A stretch of 64,000 nt of DNA from Ruegeria arenilitoris (GCF_042675705.1 NZ_JBHTJJ010000012.1), one strand, 5' to 3'. Numbered from the stretch's first letter, positions 45,133 to 54,490 are shown. Notes: a model not told the origin generated them from the sequence alone. Program-made: numbers and translations.

Positions 45133-45195
45133 ATGCTCCTCCAATTTGCTGCCCCGGAAGAAGATCTAATTATAAGGCATCCTTAAGAAAGCACT

Positions 45196-45209
45196 TTGAC
45201 CTTGCTCAT
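45196..45209 (-). promoter_or_regulatory. degenerate FNR-like box before cytochrome c
   Basis: TTGACCTTGCTCAT shares the TTGAC half with the consensus but the second half (CTCAT) is poor. It is kept because the spacing to the ATG (63 nt) equals that of the good boxes. Confidence 0.3.
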
Positions 45210-45887
45210 TTTGGACGCTCCTGTACGAGGATTGGCGTTTCAGTCGAATAGCGTTTGGTGTACGCGCCTAATTTATTCCTGCCGGCCTACAACTACGCCA
45301 CCTCATCGTTGACCTCACCACCCTTGCGCGCAGACGGTTCTCCTTCCAATATATTCATATACCTGAGAATTCGTCAGAGGTGATAAGGCACGCGATGCAA
45401 CCATCTGAGCGCATCCATCCGAGCCCAAGACTGGTAACAGGTTCCAAAGCGTCACGAATTGCTTTCCACCCTAAATCTGAAACCATCGAACATGTTTGCT
45501 TTGCCTTTAAGTCCGACGACAAACGACAGTTGGGTTGCGTTCAGCCTCGCAGACCCGTCGCAGCGAGGTGATTGACATAAATCAAAGCACCAACATGAAT
45601 TACATAGTAAAATTCGAATGTTTCAACATATTCTACGTTCACCGTCCTGTCCCCAAGTAAACACAAAGGTGAATGGAATTTTGAAGGAGTGGAAGTTCCA
45701 CCCACGGGGGCTCGGCAGGAGTGATGGCGAGCCCCCAGTTAGTTGATTGGCGCCCAATGTGCCCAGGTTGAGACACACGGCATTCGGTGCAGCTTTGACC
45801 ATAGGATTAAGCCGCTGCGCCAATCGAGACAAAAAGAGAAGGACGCCACTGACGACGTTCGGAGTGGGCAGTTGGCGGAAATCACTT
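45210..45887. other. long intergenic stretch containing one good FNR-like box
   Basis: About 680 bases with no gene I can support. TTGACATAAATCAA lies at 45573-45586, but no normal ORF starts 50-70 nt from it on either side; a 21-codon frame begins at 45594 without a ribosome site. A regulatory RNA or long leader for the APC gene is possible. Confidence 0.35.
45573..45586 (+). promoter_or_regulatory. FNR/FnrL-like box in the gap before the APC permease
   Basis: TTGACATAAATCAA agrees with TTGAC-N4-ATCAA at all consensus positions. It is 302 nt before the APC ATG, too far for a standard FNR promoter, so the target may be another transcript. Confidence 0.5.
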
Positions 45888-47108
45888 ATGAACTCTGTTG
45901 ATCCAAACGAACAGAAACTCAGGCGGGCCCTTACAACCCCGTTGCTCACGCTTTATGGCCTTGGGGTAACGGTCGGAGCGGGCATTTATGTTTTAGTCGG
46001 CGCGACAGCAGACATTGCTGGACCGTTTGCAGCGTTTTCGTTCGTTTTAGCCGCGCTCGTCGTATCACTCACCGCGCTTTCGTATGCAGAACTCGCAACA
46101 CGATTTCCCGTCAGCGCAGGTGAAGCGGCCTATGTTGAAGCGGGATTTCAGAAAAGATGGATGGCGGTTTTCGTCGGCCTCGCGGTCGCAGCTTCGGGGA
46201 TTATCTCTGCCTCTGCAGTTGCAATTGGCGCAGCATCATACCTGCATGCTTTAACCGGTTTTGCGATCCCTGTTTTGACCATCAGCGTCGTTTTGATCAT
46301 GGGTTTAATCGCACTTTGGGGGATCACTGAGTCGGTCTTTGTTGCGGCTGTCATTACGATCATCGAGATCGCAGGCCTTATCTTTGTGATTGGCTGGGGC
46401 ATGTCGGTTCACGATCCGCAGGGATACGGAATCAGTTCGATGCTTCCACCGCTTGAATTCGACGCGTGGAGAGGCATTTTCGCGGCATCACTTCTCGCCT
46501 TCTTTGCATTTGTTGGCTTCGAGGACATGGCCAACGTGGCAGAAGAGGTTAAAGACCCGGTCCGCACGATTCCAAAAGCGATTTTACTAACCCTCGTTTT
46601 GGCGACCGTGTTGTATCTAGGAACCTCAATGACGGTTCTACTTGTTGTTCCGATCGATGTTCTTTCGACATCCGCAGCCCCCCTCGCGCTTGTGTTTTCA
46701 AACGCGCCCGAGGTGATCAAACAGGGCTTTTCCGCAGTCGCGATTGTGGCGACAGTCAACGGAGTACTGATCCAGATGATTATGGCCTCGAGGGTGATCT
46801 ACGGCCTAGCTGACCGTAACCATTTACCGAAGGTTCTGGCGATTGTCCCAAAAGCAACTCAGACACCAGTTATCGCTACTTTGCTGGTCGTGGCGATCAT
46901 CGTTTTGCTGACCCAAACTATACCGCTTGGTATTCTGGCAGAGCGCACGTCTCAGATCGTTCTCGGCGTCTTTGTACTGGTCAATATTTCGCTGATCCTG
47001 CTGAAGATGAAGCCGGACGAGTCCGCAAAGCACTTCCGCGTTCCTCTTGTGATACCGATCCTTGGGGTGATCACCAGTGCATTGCTTTTCGGATCTGGAT
47101 TTCTCTAA
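45888..47108 (+). CDS. APC-family amino acid permease
   Basis: A 406-residue inner-membrane protein of about twelve helices. LTLYGLGVTVGAGIYVLVGA is the APC start motif; LSYAELATRFPVSAGEAAYV follows, and LAFFAFVGFEDMANVAEEVKDPVRTIPKAI is the third-helix signature. It takes up an amino acid or amine by proton symport. ATG 45888 follows GGCGGA; the longer frame from 45747 begins in junk. The transporter gene 42 nt downstream is on the same strand and probably co-transcribed. Confidence 0.88.
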   Translation: MNSVDPNEQKLRRALTTPLLTLYGLGVTVGAGIYVLVGATADIAGPFAAFSFVLAALVVSLTALSYAELATRFPVSAGEAAYVEAGFQKRWMAVFVGLAVAASGIISASAVAIGAASYLHALTGFAIPVLTISVVLIMGLIALWGITESVFVAAVITIIEIAGLIFVIGWGMSVHDPQGYGISSMLPPLEFDAWRGIFAASLLAFFAFVGFEDMANVAEEVKDPVRTIPKAILLTLVLATVLYLGTSMTVLLVVPIDVLSTSAAPLALVFSNAPEVIKQGFSAVAIVATVNGVLIQMIMASRVIYGLADRNHLPKVLAIVPKATQTPVIATLLVVAIIVLLTQTIPLGILAERTSQIVLGVFVLVNISLILLKMKPDESAKHFRVPLVIPILGVITSALLFGSGFL

Positions 47109-47150
47109 CTGATACAACGACCCAAAGGCCTCAACGAGCTGCCACGGCAT

Positions 47151-48767
47151 ATGACGACTGACCAAACTTCCATAGGATCAAAACTTTCGGCCTGGTGGCA
47201 TAGAACGTTTGTGGATCTGGTTCAGCAGCTGCAATGGTCCTATCTGCCACCACTGATGGTCTATTTTGCGGCCGGCGTGTCCGGCCTGACCTCGGTCGTT
47301 GGTGCTTTTTTCCTAAAAGACTACCTCGATTTATCCGCCTCTTTCGTTGCAGGGCTAGCATTTTGGGCTGGTATCCCGTGGATACTAAAAATGCCGCTTG
47401 GTCATGTCGTGGACCTGTTTTGGCGCTGGAAGTCCCTGCTGATCTTGTTCGGCGCGTCCTTGATCACGTTGTCTTTGCTCACCATGTACGGGCTCGTGAC
47501 CGCACCTGCGCAGATGTCCAGTTTCATGCCGCTGGAAGACTGGTATGTTGTTGCCTTGCTCTTGGCGCCTTCGGGCTATGCCATTCAGGACGTTGTTGCC
47601 GACGCCATGACGGTTGAGGCGGTGCCGAAGGTTGACCAGCACGGCCTACCATTTTCGCCTGAAGAAACCCGTGCTCAGCACACGACGATGCAAACCTTGG
47701 GCAGAGTTTCCATTATTTCTGGGTTTGCCGCTGTTGCGGCTGTAAACATCTGGATTTTCTCTGGAACAGAGGATCTGCAAAAATCCGATCGCCTTGCGCT
47801 TTATGGCCAGGTGTACCTGATAGCTCTGGCCATCCCTGTGTTATCCGTCAGCGGTGTCGTTCTTCACAGCTTGATCCAGCGTCAGCGTATAAGATCGGGC
47901 GACCCGCCCTACGCGCCGGATGAAGTCACCGAAGTCAAATGGTCCATATTGCTGGGCGGCTTCGCATTCGTTGTGCTTAGCATCGTGTTGGGAACCGCCG
48001 ATTTCGAGTTTGCGCAAGAAACAGTCTTTGCGGTTTCTCTAACGGTGATCCTGTACCTTATGTCGCGCCTGTTGAAAGAGCTGGAACCAGCACAAGCCAG
48101 AGCCCTGATCGGGACAGCGACAATCATTTTTGTGTTTCGCGCTGTGCCGCTATCAGGACCAGGCCTGACTTGGTTTGAAATCGATGAACTGGGGTTCGAT
48201 GAGCAATTCTTGGCAATCCTGGCATTGTTGACCTCGCTGCTGGCCTTGCTCGGGTTAATTGTTCTGCGGCCATTCATGGCCAACCGTTCGATTGCGCACG
48301 TAGTGGTACTGTTGACTATTGCGGCGGGCGTGCTCGCGCTGCCCAACCTTGCCCTCTATTACGGTGTGCATGAATGGACGGCGGCGCATACCGGTGGTGT
48401 TGTCGACGCAAGATTTATTGCCATCCTCGACACTGCTGTTGAATCGCCGCTTGGACAGATTGCCATGGTCCCGATGTTGGCTTGGATTGCACGCAATGCC
48501 CCTGTTCAGTTGAAAGCGACCTTTTTTGCGGTGATGGCATCATTCACAAACATGGCTTTGTCGGCGAGCAGCCTCAGCACCAAATACCTCAACCAAATAT
48601 ACGTCGTCACACGCGCCGTCACATATCCAGAGACCGGTGAGGTCACGTCTGCCGCGGACTACAGTCAACTTGGATACTTGCTGATCTCCGTAGCCGTGAT
48701 CTCGGTGATCGTTCCACTGGCCACAGTGTTTTTCGTTCAAAACTCGCGCTTCCGAACGAGTGAATGA
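47151..48767 (+). CDS. BT1/MFS-type transporter
   Basis: A 538-residue membrane protein with about twelve helices. GLAFWAGIPWILKMPLGHVVDLFW is the loop characteristic of the BT1 (folate/biopterin) group of the MFS, and APSGYAIQDVVADAMTVEAVPK follows. The central part has long acidic loops. The substrate may be a pterin, folate or other. It follows the APC permease and converges, with no gap, on the protease gene. Confidence 0.78.
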   Translation: MTTDQTSIGSKLSAWWHRTFVDLVQQLQWSYLPPLMVYFAAGVSGLTSVVGAFFLKDYLDLSASFVAGLAFWAGIPWILKMPLGHVVDLFWRWKSLLILFGASLITLSLLTMYGLVTAPAQMSSFMPLEDWYVVALLLAPSGYAIQDVVADAMTVEAVPKVDQHGLPFSPEETRAQHTTMQTLGRVSIISGFAAVAAVNIWIFSGTEDLQKSDRLALYGQVYLIALAIPVLSVSGVVLHSLIQRQRIRSGDPPYAPDEVTEVKWSILLGGFAFVVLSIVLGTADFEFAQETVFAVSLTVILYLMSRLLKELEPAQARALIGTATIIFVFRAVPLSGPGLTWFEIDELGFDEQFLAILALLTSLLALLGLIVLRPFMANRSIAHVVVLLTIAAGVLALPNLALYYGVHEWTAAHTGGVVDARFIAILDTAVESPLGQIAMVPMLAWIARNAPVQLKATFFAVMASFTNMALSASSLSTKYLNQIYVVTRAVTYPETGEVTSAADYSQLGYLLISVAVISVIVPLATVFFVQNSRFRTSE

Positions 48768-50357
48768 TCACTGGCTTTCAACCTCTCTCAGCAGAGCTCT
48801 GAGATGTGAAACCGGGACGCCGATGTTTGAGCCACCAAACTCGGGCAGGATCGCAGCATTGATCGCAACGACCTCGCCCCGCCGATTCAATGCTGGCCCC
48901 CCGCTCCCACCGGTCGTGGTCTCGGCGTCATAAACGATGGCGCTCTCACTTGTTCGTGCAACGATCCCCCGGCTTGCGAGTGGGTGAATCTTGCTTTGAG
49001 TAGAAAGCCGGGACGCGATCGACCAAAAGTTCAGCGTTCCTTCTGCCTCCAGTTCCTCTAGAAAGCCCGGACCGGCCTGCGCGATCAAAGCTTTCAAACC
49101 CGTTGGATATCCCAACAGAAAAAGCTCTTCACCGACGCGCGACGTGGCATCCGCCAACGGAATTCCGAGGTCTTGAACGCTTGGCTCCACTGCCAAAATC
49201 GCCAAGTCTGCTGCTTCGCTGAACCGAACCAAACGCGCCTCTATTGGTTCCGTTTGATCAGGCAAATAGGCCAACAGCCTCAACATTTCAGGCTCAAGGC
49301 CAGCGTCGCTCAACGCCTTCTCTCGGTTCCCCGAAGTCCAGGGCAAAGCGACATGGCGGTTGGTGGCCATCAACGGTACCCCAGCAATCAAAAAGCCGGT
49401 TCCGGTGAATTGAAATTCTGCAGGTTCGCCGGTCCCGTCCGGTTCGATCCAAGGTTGGCCGAATGGGGTTTTCAGGTTTTCTCCATTCGGTCCCAATACA
49501 TGCCGCAATATCTTCCCGCTTTCCACGTGGCGCAGTCCATAAGCCCCCTGAAGGAAAGCGACGGACCGGGTCGAGGCAGCGATCACCCGCGTGGGGGCTC
49601 CGGCCCGCTGCTCCAAGGTTCCAAGACGCTGCTCGGTCGACAGAACCTGGTTCTTAAAAGCTTCACGCAAAGAAGCCAAGTCATCAGGCGTAAGTGCATC
49701 TTCTCGCGTCTGGGCGAGCATAATCGCGACCGCTTCGATCTTGCGGGACTCCTGTTCAATACTATCCGCCAAGCGCCGGTCGTTTTGGTAAAGCAGGTAC
49801 CCAAACCCCGCGATCACAAGAAGCGTCGCAAGTACTGTGATCCTGAACAGTATCGTGGTCTGAGACGCAAGCCGCCGCCCGCTGTCGCGCAGGGCACCAG
49901 ACATCTTTTTAGCGAAGGGTCGACGGCTCGTTCGGGTGTAAGCATAGGCGTCACTGAGGATATCTTCGACTGTGTGGTGCGCGGGAAATGAGTGATCGCA
50001 CAACCTGTATCGAGACATTGGGCCCTTTTCGCCGAACTCGATCATATCGCCATGCCTCAGAAGCGCCGATGAGGCTTTTTGTCCGTTCACCCATACATTG
50101 CGCCCTGCTGACGCGGCTATCGTGTAACCGTCGTCAGCCCACTTTAAGGTGGCAATATCGTTGTCATGCGGAGGCAGGTCGTCTTTAGGTCGAAGGCTTA
50201 ACACCCTGCCATCGTTAACAGAAACGGTCAGGGCTTTATCGACCAGCCAGTTCACGTAGCCGCGCGATGGTCCGGTCAGGCTCTCCAGAAAGGCCCGCAC
50301 CTCACCTTCACCAGCATGTCCTGAGGGTGTCATGCCACTCTCTTCTGGTTTTCGCAT
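48768..50357 (-). CDS. membrane-anchored trypsin-like serine protease with FHA-like domain
   Basis: A 529-residue protein. Residues about 45-120 have FHA-type strands (ADDGYTIAASAGRNVWVNGQ, LLRHGDMIEFG) but lack the classical Ser-x-x-His phosphothreonine contacts. A single transmembrane helix lies at about 170-190 (ITVLATLLVIAGFGYLLY), then a coiled region, then a trypsin domain with His in MATNRHVALPW, Asp in EAADLAILAV and Ser in TTTGGSGGPALNRRGE. The topology implies a cytoplasmic sensor and a periplasmic protease. It follows the Hsp20 gene after 219 bp. Confidence 0.8.
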   Translation of the reverse strand: MRKPEESGMTPSGHAGEGEVRAFLESLTGPSRGYVNWLVDKALTVSVNDGRVLSLRPKDDLPPHDNDIATLKWADDGYTIAASAGRNVWVNGQKASSALLRHGDMIEFGEKGPMSRYRLCDHSFPAHHTVEDILSDAYAYTRTSRRPFAKKMSGALRDSGRRLASQTTILFRITVLATLLVIAGFGYLLYQNDRRLADSIEQESRKIEAVAIMLAQTREDALTPDDLASLREAFKNQVLSTEQRLGTLEQRAGAPTRVIAASTRSVAFLQGAYGLRHVESGKILRHVLGPNGENLKTPFGQPWIEPDGTGEPAEFQFTGTGFLIAGVPLMATNRHVALPWTSGNREKALSDAGLEPEMLRLLAYLPDQTEPIEARLVRFSEAADLAILAVEPSVQDLGIPLADATSRVGEELFLLGYPTGLKALIAQAGPGFLEELEAEGTLNFWSIASRLSTQSKIHPLASRGIVARTSESAIVYDAETTTGGSGGPALNRRGEVVAINAAILPEFGGSNIGVPVSHLRALLREVESQ

Positions 50358-50428
50358 TGTGGCCCCCTACCCAAACGCGTGAGGGCATTCTACCACGCTT
50401 AAACGCCAAACCCATGGCCTGGTACGAA

Positions 50429-50451
50429 TGTACAAAAAACACATTTGTACA
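50429..50451 (-). promoter_or_regulatory. 8-bp inverted repeat upstream of the protease gene
   Basis: TGTACAAA and TTTGTACA are exact reverse complements with a 7-bp spacer, 71 nt before the protease start codon. A homodimeric regulator could bind here. It has no following T-run, so it does not look like a terminator for hsp20. Confidence 0.45.
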
Positions 50452-50576
50452 GGTGCTTGCGGTGCCTGCGCGGATTCAACCAAAGACACTTATCAGGCCG
50501 CAACTCTAAGAAGGTCGATCCACGATCGACCCTCTGCTTTGCTCTTTTCAAGCACGGTATCGAGCCACCAGACCGT

Positions 50577-51080
50577 CTATTTCGACGATACCTTGATCTT
50601 ACGGCTTGGGTCCTGAGGCTCAATCTTCGGCATTTCTATATGCAGAACGCCCTTGTCGAACGTCGCTGAAATCTTGTCGATTTCTACAGTATCTGGCAGC
50701 GACATGGCTCTTGAAAAGCTGCCATAGCTTCTTTCGCTGACACGAAGATCGCCCGTTTCATCATGCGCAATCTTCTTCTGACCGCGCAGGATTAGCCTGC
50801 GATTCTTGATTTCAATTTCCACATCATCTTCTTCGAGCCCCGGCAATTCAGCCGTCAGGACAATCGCAGAATCCGTTTCTTGGACATCGATTGCCGGTGA
50901 AATCGCACCCGTCATATCAAGGGACGGAAAACCCGTGCGTTGCGCAGCCGTTTCCATCGGCAGGAAGGGTGATCCTTCCCCAAGAAAACGCGACATCAGG
51001 GTTTCCATTTCACGCCGAAAGTTGTCAGAGAGCGGATGCATTCCAGTGAAAAGTTGCGGGGACTTTTTGTCTTCTAACAT
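50577..51080 (-). CDS. Hsp20/alpha-crystallin family small heat-shock protein
   Basis: A 167-residue holdase chaperone that binds unfolding proteins. The alpha-crystallin domain (about 55-150) shows AIDVQETDSAIVLTAELPGL, VEIEIKNRRLILRG and FDKGVLHIEMPKIE; the tail is basic. GGAGGAGG precedes ATG 51080. Upstream, TTGATCTTGCGCAA at 51148 is 67 nt from the start, so expression under low oxygen is likely. Confidence 0.92.
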   Translation of the reverse strand: MLEDKKSPQLFTGMHPLSDNFRREMETLMSRFLGEGSPFLPMETAAQRTGFPSLDMTGAISPAIDVQETDSAIVLTAELPGLEEDDVEIEIKNRRLILRGQKKIAHDETGDLRVSERSYGSFSRAMSLPDTVEIDKISATFDKGVLHIEMPKIEPQDPSRKIKVSSK

Positions 51081-51147
51081 TTTGAGCCTCCTCCATTGGC
51101 CTGATTTCACGCGCGCAACATTATGACAGGAAAAGCGGTCAAGGACC

Positions 51148-51161
51148 TTGATCTTGCGCAA
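51148..51161 (-). promoter_or_regulatory. FNR/FnrL-like box before hsp20
   Basis: TTGATCTTGCGCAA: the TTGAT half is perfect and the second half (CGCAA) has two mismatches against ATCAA. It sits 67 nt before the Hsp20 start codon, the same distance as other boxes in this region. Confidence 0.5.
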
Positions 51162-51358
51162 GCATGCAACCTCAGGATCAGCCAGACCGAACGCGGCGGC
51201 TGAACGAACAGAAACGGGAAACTTCGTTCACTAAACTTGCCTCGTCGTGGTGAAGTTAACACCATTCTCAGTAGTCTTGATCGGAATCCCAGGTCAGCTT
51301 AGCGTTTATTTTGAATGAGCCCGAGCTGCCTAGCTTTAGCACAGTGGAGCAAAACTGT

Positions 51359-52663
51359 ATGAAATGGCCTTATCTGGCGCTGATTTACGTTTTGCTGATC
51401 TTGGCTCCCTTGGGTTTTTCTTGGTCCTTGGGGTGGCCACCACGATCATTTAATCAAGAGCTCGCGTCCGGGCTTGGGATGCTGGCTTTTTCAATAATCT
51501 TAGTCGAGTTCCTGCTGTCTGGGCGGTTCAGGTTCATCTCTTCCGGTCTGGGTATGGATGTAACCATGCGGGTGCATCAGTTGATGGCGCGTACAGCACT
51601 CGGCTTTGCGCTGATACACCCGCTTCTCTATCAGGGTACGCCTTCGGGCGGACGCCGCCCGTGGGATGAAACAAACCAACTTACGATTTCCACCGACTTT
51701 TCTACGCTGGTATCGGGCATCGGCGCATATCTATTTCTGTTCATTTTGGTCGCCTCGGCAATTGCCCGCAAATCCCTTGATTACAAATACGAAACATGGC
51801 GCCTCTTACACGGGCTGGGAGCCTTGGTGATCGCATGCCTGTTGTTGCATCACACGGTCTATGCTGGGCGCTACGGTGGGCATCCGCTACTAACCTATCT
51901 CTGGCTTGCCCTAACCAGTATTGCAGTTGGAACTTTGCTGTATGTCTATCTCGTTCGCCCTTTACGTCAGAGGAAGAGACAGTGGCGCGTCACGTCTGTG
52001 TCTCGACTAACACCGAAGCAATGGGAGTTGCGCGTCGTTCCAGATGGTCACAACGGACTAAACTTCGAAGCAGGGCAATTTGCTTGGCTAAACGTCGGCC
52101 ACAGTGTTTTTTCGCTGCATGAGAACCCATTCTCGATTAGTTCGGCACCAGCCGAAGGCCCCGAAGTTTCATTCATGATAAAGGAGCTTGGGGATTTCAC
52201 ATGCGGCCTCAGACAGATCGCTCCGCAAACCACGGCCTATCTGGATGCCCCGCACGGAAATCTATCGATCAGCCACCGAACTGAGAAAGGCATTGTTCTG
52301 ATCGCAGGTGGTGTCGGGATCGCGCCCATGTTGAGCATTGTGCGTCAGGTACGGTTGAGTGGAACACAGTACGAGCTCAAGCTTATCTATGGCAACCGGG
52401 TGGAGGAGCAGATTGCTTTTCGCCAGGAGTTGTCCAAAGAAGAAACAGTATTTGTTCTATCCGAGCCGCCAGAGGATTGGTCCGGAGAGACAGGCTTGAT
52501 CGACGGTCATCTGTTGGACCGCAATTTGTCTTCTGAACAATTTGAAAGCTGGCTTTTTGTTCTCTGCGGCCCCCCTGCCATGATGGACACGGTCGAAGAT
52601 CATCTGATTGAGCGGGGCACCGCGTCACACCGGATTTTGTCTGAAAGGTTTGACTATGATTAG
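51359..52663 (+). CDS. ferric-reductase-like flavocytochrome (FRD/NOX type)
   Basis: A 434-residue protein with six N-terminal helices holding paired His in RVHQLMARTALGFALIHPLLY and LLHGLGALVIACLLLHHTVY, expected to carry two hemes b, followed by an FAD domain (HENPFSISSAP) and an NAD(P) domain (GGVGIAPMLSIVRQV, LCGPPAMMDTVE). It transfers electrons from NAD(P)H across the membrane to ferric iron, oxygen or another acceptor. I prefer ATG 51359 with GGAG upstream; TTG 51311 gives a longer version. A 35-residue membrane peptide gene overlaps its end. Confidence 0.82.
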   Translation: MKWPYLALIYVLLILAPLGFSWSLGWPPRSFNQELASGLGMLAFSIILVEFLLSGRFRFISSGLGMDVTMRVHQLMARTALGFALIHPLLYQGTPSGGRRPWDETNQLTISTDFSTLVSGIGAYLFLFILVASAIARKSLDYKYETWRLLHGLGALVIACLLLHHTVYAGRYGGHPLLTYLWLALTSIAVGTLLYVYLVRPLRQRKRQWRVTSVSRLTPKQWELRVVPDGHNGLNFEAGQFAWLNVGHSVFSLHENPFSISSAPAEGPEVSFMIKELGDFTCGLRQIAPQTTAYLDAPHGNLSISHRTEKGIVLIAGGVGIAPMLSIVRQVRLSGTQYELKLIYGNRVEEQIAFRQELSKEETVFVLSEPPEDWSGETGLIDGHLLDRNLSSEQFESWLFVLCGPPAMMDTVEDHLIERGTASHRILSERFDYD

Positions 52664-52763
52664 ACTGCTCAGAAACCTGCCCGCACGCCAACAAGTAAAA
52701 CTCGCAGTTTGGTTGATCAGTATTTCAATCTTCGTCGCTGTCTTGGCCTTTTGCTTAAGGTAG
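52656..52763 (+). CDS. 35-residue single-helix membrane peptide
   Basis: The ATG overlaps the last codons of the flavocytochrome gene, with GAAAGG a few bases before it. The peptide MIRLLRNLPARQQVKLAVWL, then ISISIFVAVLAFCLR, has a basic N-terminus and one hydrophobic helix (about 15-33), a typical small accessory subunit of a membrane complex. Coupled translation suggests partnership with the flavocytochrome. I know no named family. Confidence 0.55.
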   Translation: MIRLLRNLPARQQVKLAVWLISISIFVAVLAFCLR

Positions 52764-52921
52764 AAAGCTAGACCGCCAGGGGTTGGCTAGCTTCAAGGCT
52801 GCCGGCCGAAAAGGCAGGTATTCTTGGAGATGGATGCCGTCACGAACTTCCTAATAAACATGCTCCGCGTGGACAGCATGAGCATACCGCAACGATCCAG
52901 ATATGCCCCCATGAAACGCCT

Positions 52922-52935
52922 TTGATGGAGATCAA
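52922..52935 (+). promoter_or_regulatory. perfect FNR box before the HemG-like gene
   Basis: TTGATGGAGATCAA is a full match to TTGAT-N4-ATCAA, ending 64 nt before the flavodoxin ATG. This is the best box in the window. Confidence 0.75.
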
Positions 52936-52999
52936 GGGCAACGCACGTCACTTATTCATAATAAGCAATCTATTCAGACCGATTTTTGGGAGGATCGGA

Positions 53000-53566
53000 A
53001 TGACTTTACTCATCGCCTTCGCCACGGTCGAAGGCCAAACAGCAAAGATTGCGCGCTTCATCACCGATCTCGCGAAGAATGCCGGTTTCGATGCAAAGCT
53101 GATCAATACCGATGAAACGCCCAGCCACGTTTCACTTGACGAAGTGGTCAAGGTTATTCTCCTGGCCCCTGTCCACGAGCGTAAGCACCCCAAGTCATTC
53201 GAAGCATTGGTCGCTTCAAATAGAGATGCCTTAATGAAGCGAAAGTCTCTCGTGCTTTCCGTCGGTCTAAAAGCTGCTTTCGCGTCAGGTCGAGAAGAAG
53301 CACGCGACTATCTTGACGAAATGCTTCTTCGAACAGGTTTTGAACCAAATGCGACGGCTTTGATCGCAGGCGCGGTGAGGCCCGAAAACTACGGGTATTT
53401 TGAGAGGGAGATTCTTCAGCGCGTCGTCTTGCTCGGTCGAAAAATCGATCCACGAGAAGGGGCAAGGGAGTTTACTGACTGGGATGAACTCACGTTAATT
53501 GTGATAGAGTTCCTTGGCGAAAACGGGCGGGCAAACACGCTTCAACCTCAAGCGAGTACCCAATAA
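53000..53566 (+). CDS. flavodoxin-fold protein, HemG-like protoporphyrinogen oxidase
   Basis: A 188-residue FMN-binding protein. The phosphate-binding start LLIAFATVEGQTAKIARFI, later VILLAPVHERKHPKSFEAL, AGAVRPENYGYFEREILQRV and FTDWDELTLIVIEF follow E. coli HemG closely. HemG makes protoporphyrin IX with quinone, also without oxygen, which fits the perfect FNR box 64 nt upstream. GGGAGG precedes ATG 53000; the longer frame starts inside the promoter. Confidence 0.78.
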   Translation: MTLLIAFATVEGQTAKIARFITDLAKNAGFDAKLINTDETPSHVSLDEVVKVILLAPVHERKHPKSFEALVASNRDALMKRKSLVLSVGLKAAFASGREEARDYLDEMLLRTGFEPNATALIAGAVRPENYGYFEREILQRVVLLGRKIDPREGAREFTDWDELTLIVIEFLGENGRANTLQPQASTQ

Positions 53567-53644
53567 CAACTGGCTGTTCCCGTATTAACCGATGAACGTA
53601 TAGAGCTACCTATACCAGCAAATCACAGTCGCCAGTTCTCTTCA

Positions 53645-54490
53645 TCAGTGCCCGAACAGCACTGGCAACCTTGTCTGCTCCAACATTGCTTGTGTCGTTC
53701 CCCCAAATACCGACTGACGCAAATGGGAATGCCCGTAAGCGCCCATAACAACGAGGTCGGCCCCCAATTCTCTTGCGCGTTCCTGAATGCAGTGTTCAAT
53801 TGAATTCCCGCCGCACCGAAACTGCGACACGGTCACAGTGCAACCGTGATGGCTGAGCCATCCAGCTAGGTCGGTTCCGGGCGCTTGACCTTCTACGTCA
53901 TCAGGCGACGGCAAATCAAAACACCCAATCACAACTTCGTTGGCCGCCAGAAGAATGGGTAAAGCTAAATGCGCAACCCTAGACGCAGGCAGGCTATCAT
54001 TCCATGCCAAAAAAATGCAGTCGCGTTGGGCAAACGGATCTCCATTTATCATCAGGCCTACCGGCGAATGGAACAATACTCCGTACGCGATCTTATGAAA
54101 CAAATCGGGGTCTTTTCGCAACTCAGCGTCTAGAAAGGCGATATCAGAGCGATTGGCTTGGCCAGCCACAAGATGCTTCAACTCTGCTCCAGATCCCATA
54201 AAGGCAATTACATTTGCAGATACGCCTTGCCCTACCAGAAGCGCTTCAACTTCTGTGGCGCGGGACTTCAAGGCGGCATTTTTTCCGTTAAGAACATCCA
54301 ACCAGTTTGAGGGAAGACCCGCCTCAACGAACCTGTTTGATCCATACTTTAGGTACGGCAGGTTGGGTAAGTCCGCGATCAACACGCAATTCAAGTGAAT
54401 GTTGTGGTTACAAGCAGTTTCAGCGCATGCCAAAATCGACGCGTCGTCAGCATCAACTCCTACATAATATGCCACTGTTTTGTGTTGCAT
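53645..54490 (-). CDS. tandem universal stress protein
   Basis: A 281-residue protein with two USP-like domains, about 1-140 and 150-281. Only the C-terminal one has the complete ATP motif (GAYGHSHLRQSVFGGTTQAM); the N-terminal one lacks it, so it probably serves structure. It lies 88 bp downstream of the SnoaL-like gene on the same strand and probably shares its FNR-type promoter at 55009. Confidence 0.82.
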   Translation of the reverse strand: MQHKTVAYYVGVDADDASILACAETACNHNIHLNCVLIADLPNLPYLKYGSNRFVEAGLPSNWLDVLNGKNAALKSRATEVEALLVGQGVSANVIAFMGSGAELKHLVAGQANRSDIAFLDAELRKDPDLFHKIAYGVLFHSPVGLMINGDPFAQRDCIFLAWNDSLPASRVAHLALPILLAANEVVIGCFDLPSPDDVEGQAPGTDLAGWLSHHGCTVTVSQFRCGGNSIEHCIQERARELGADLVVMGAYGHSHLRQSVFGGTTQAMLEQTRLPVLFGH

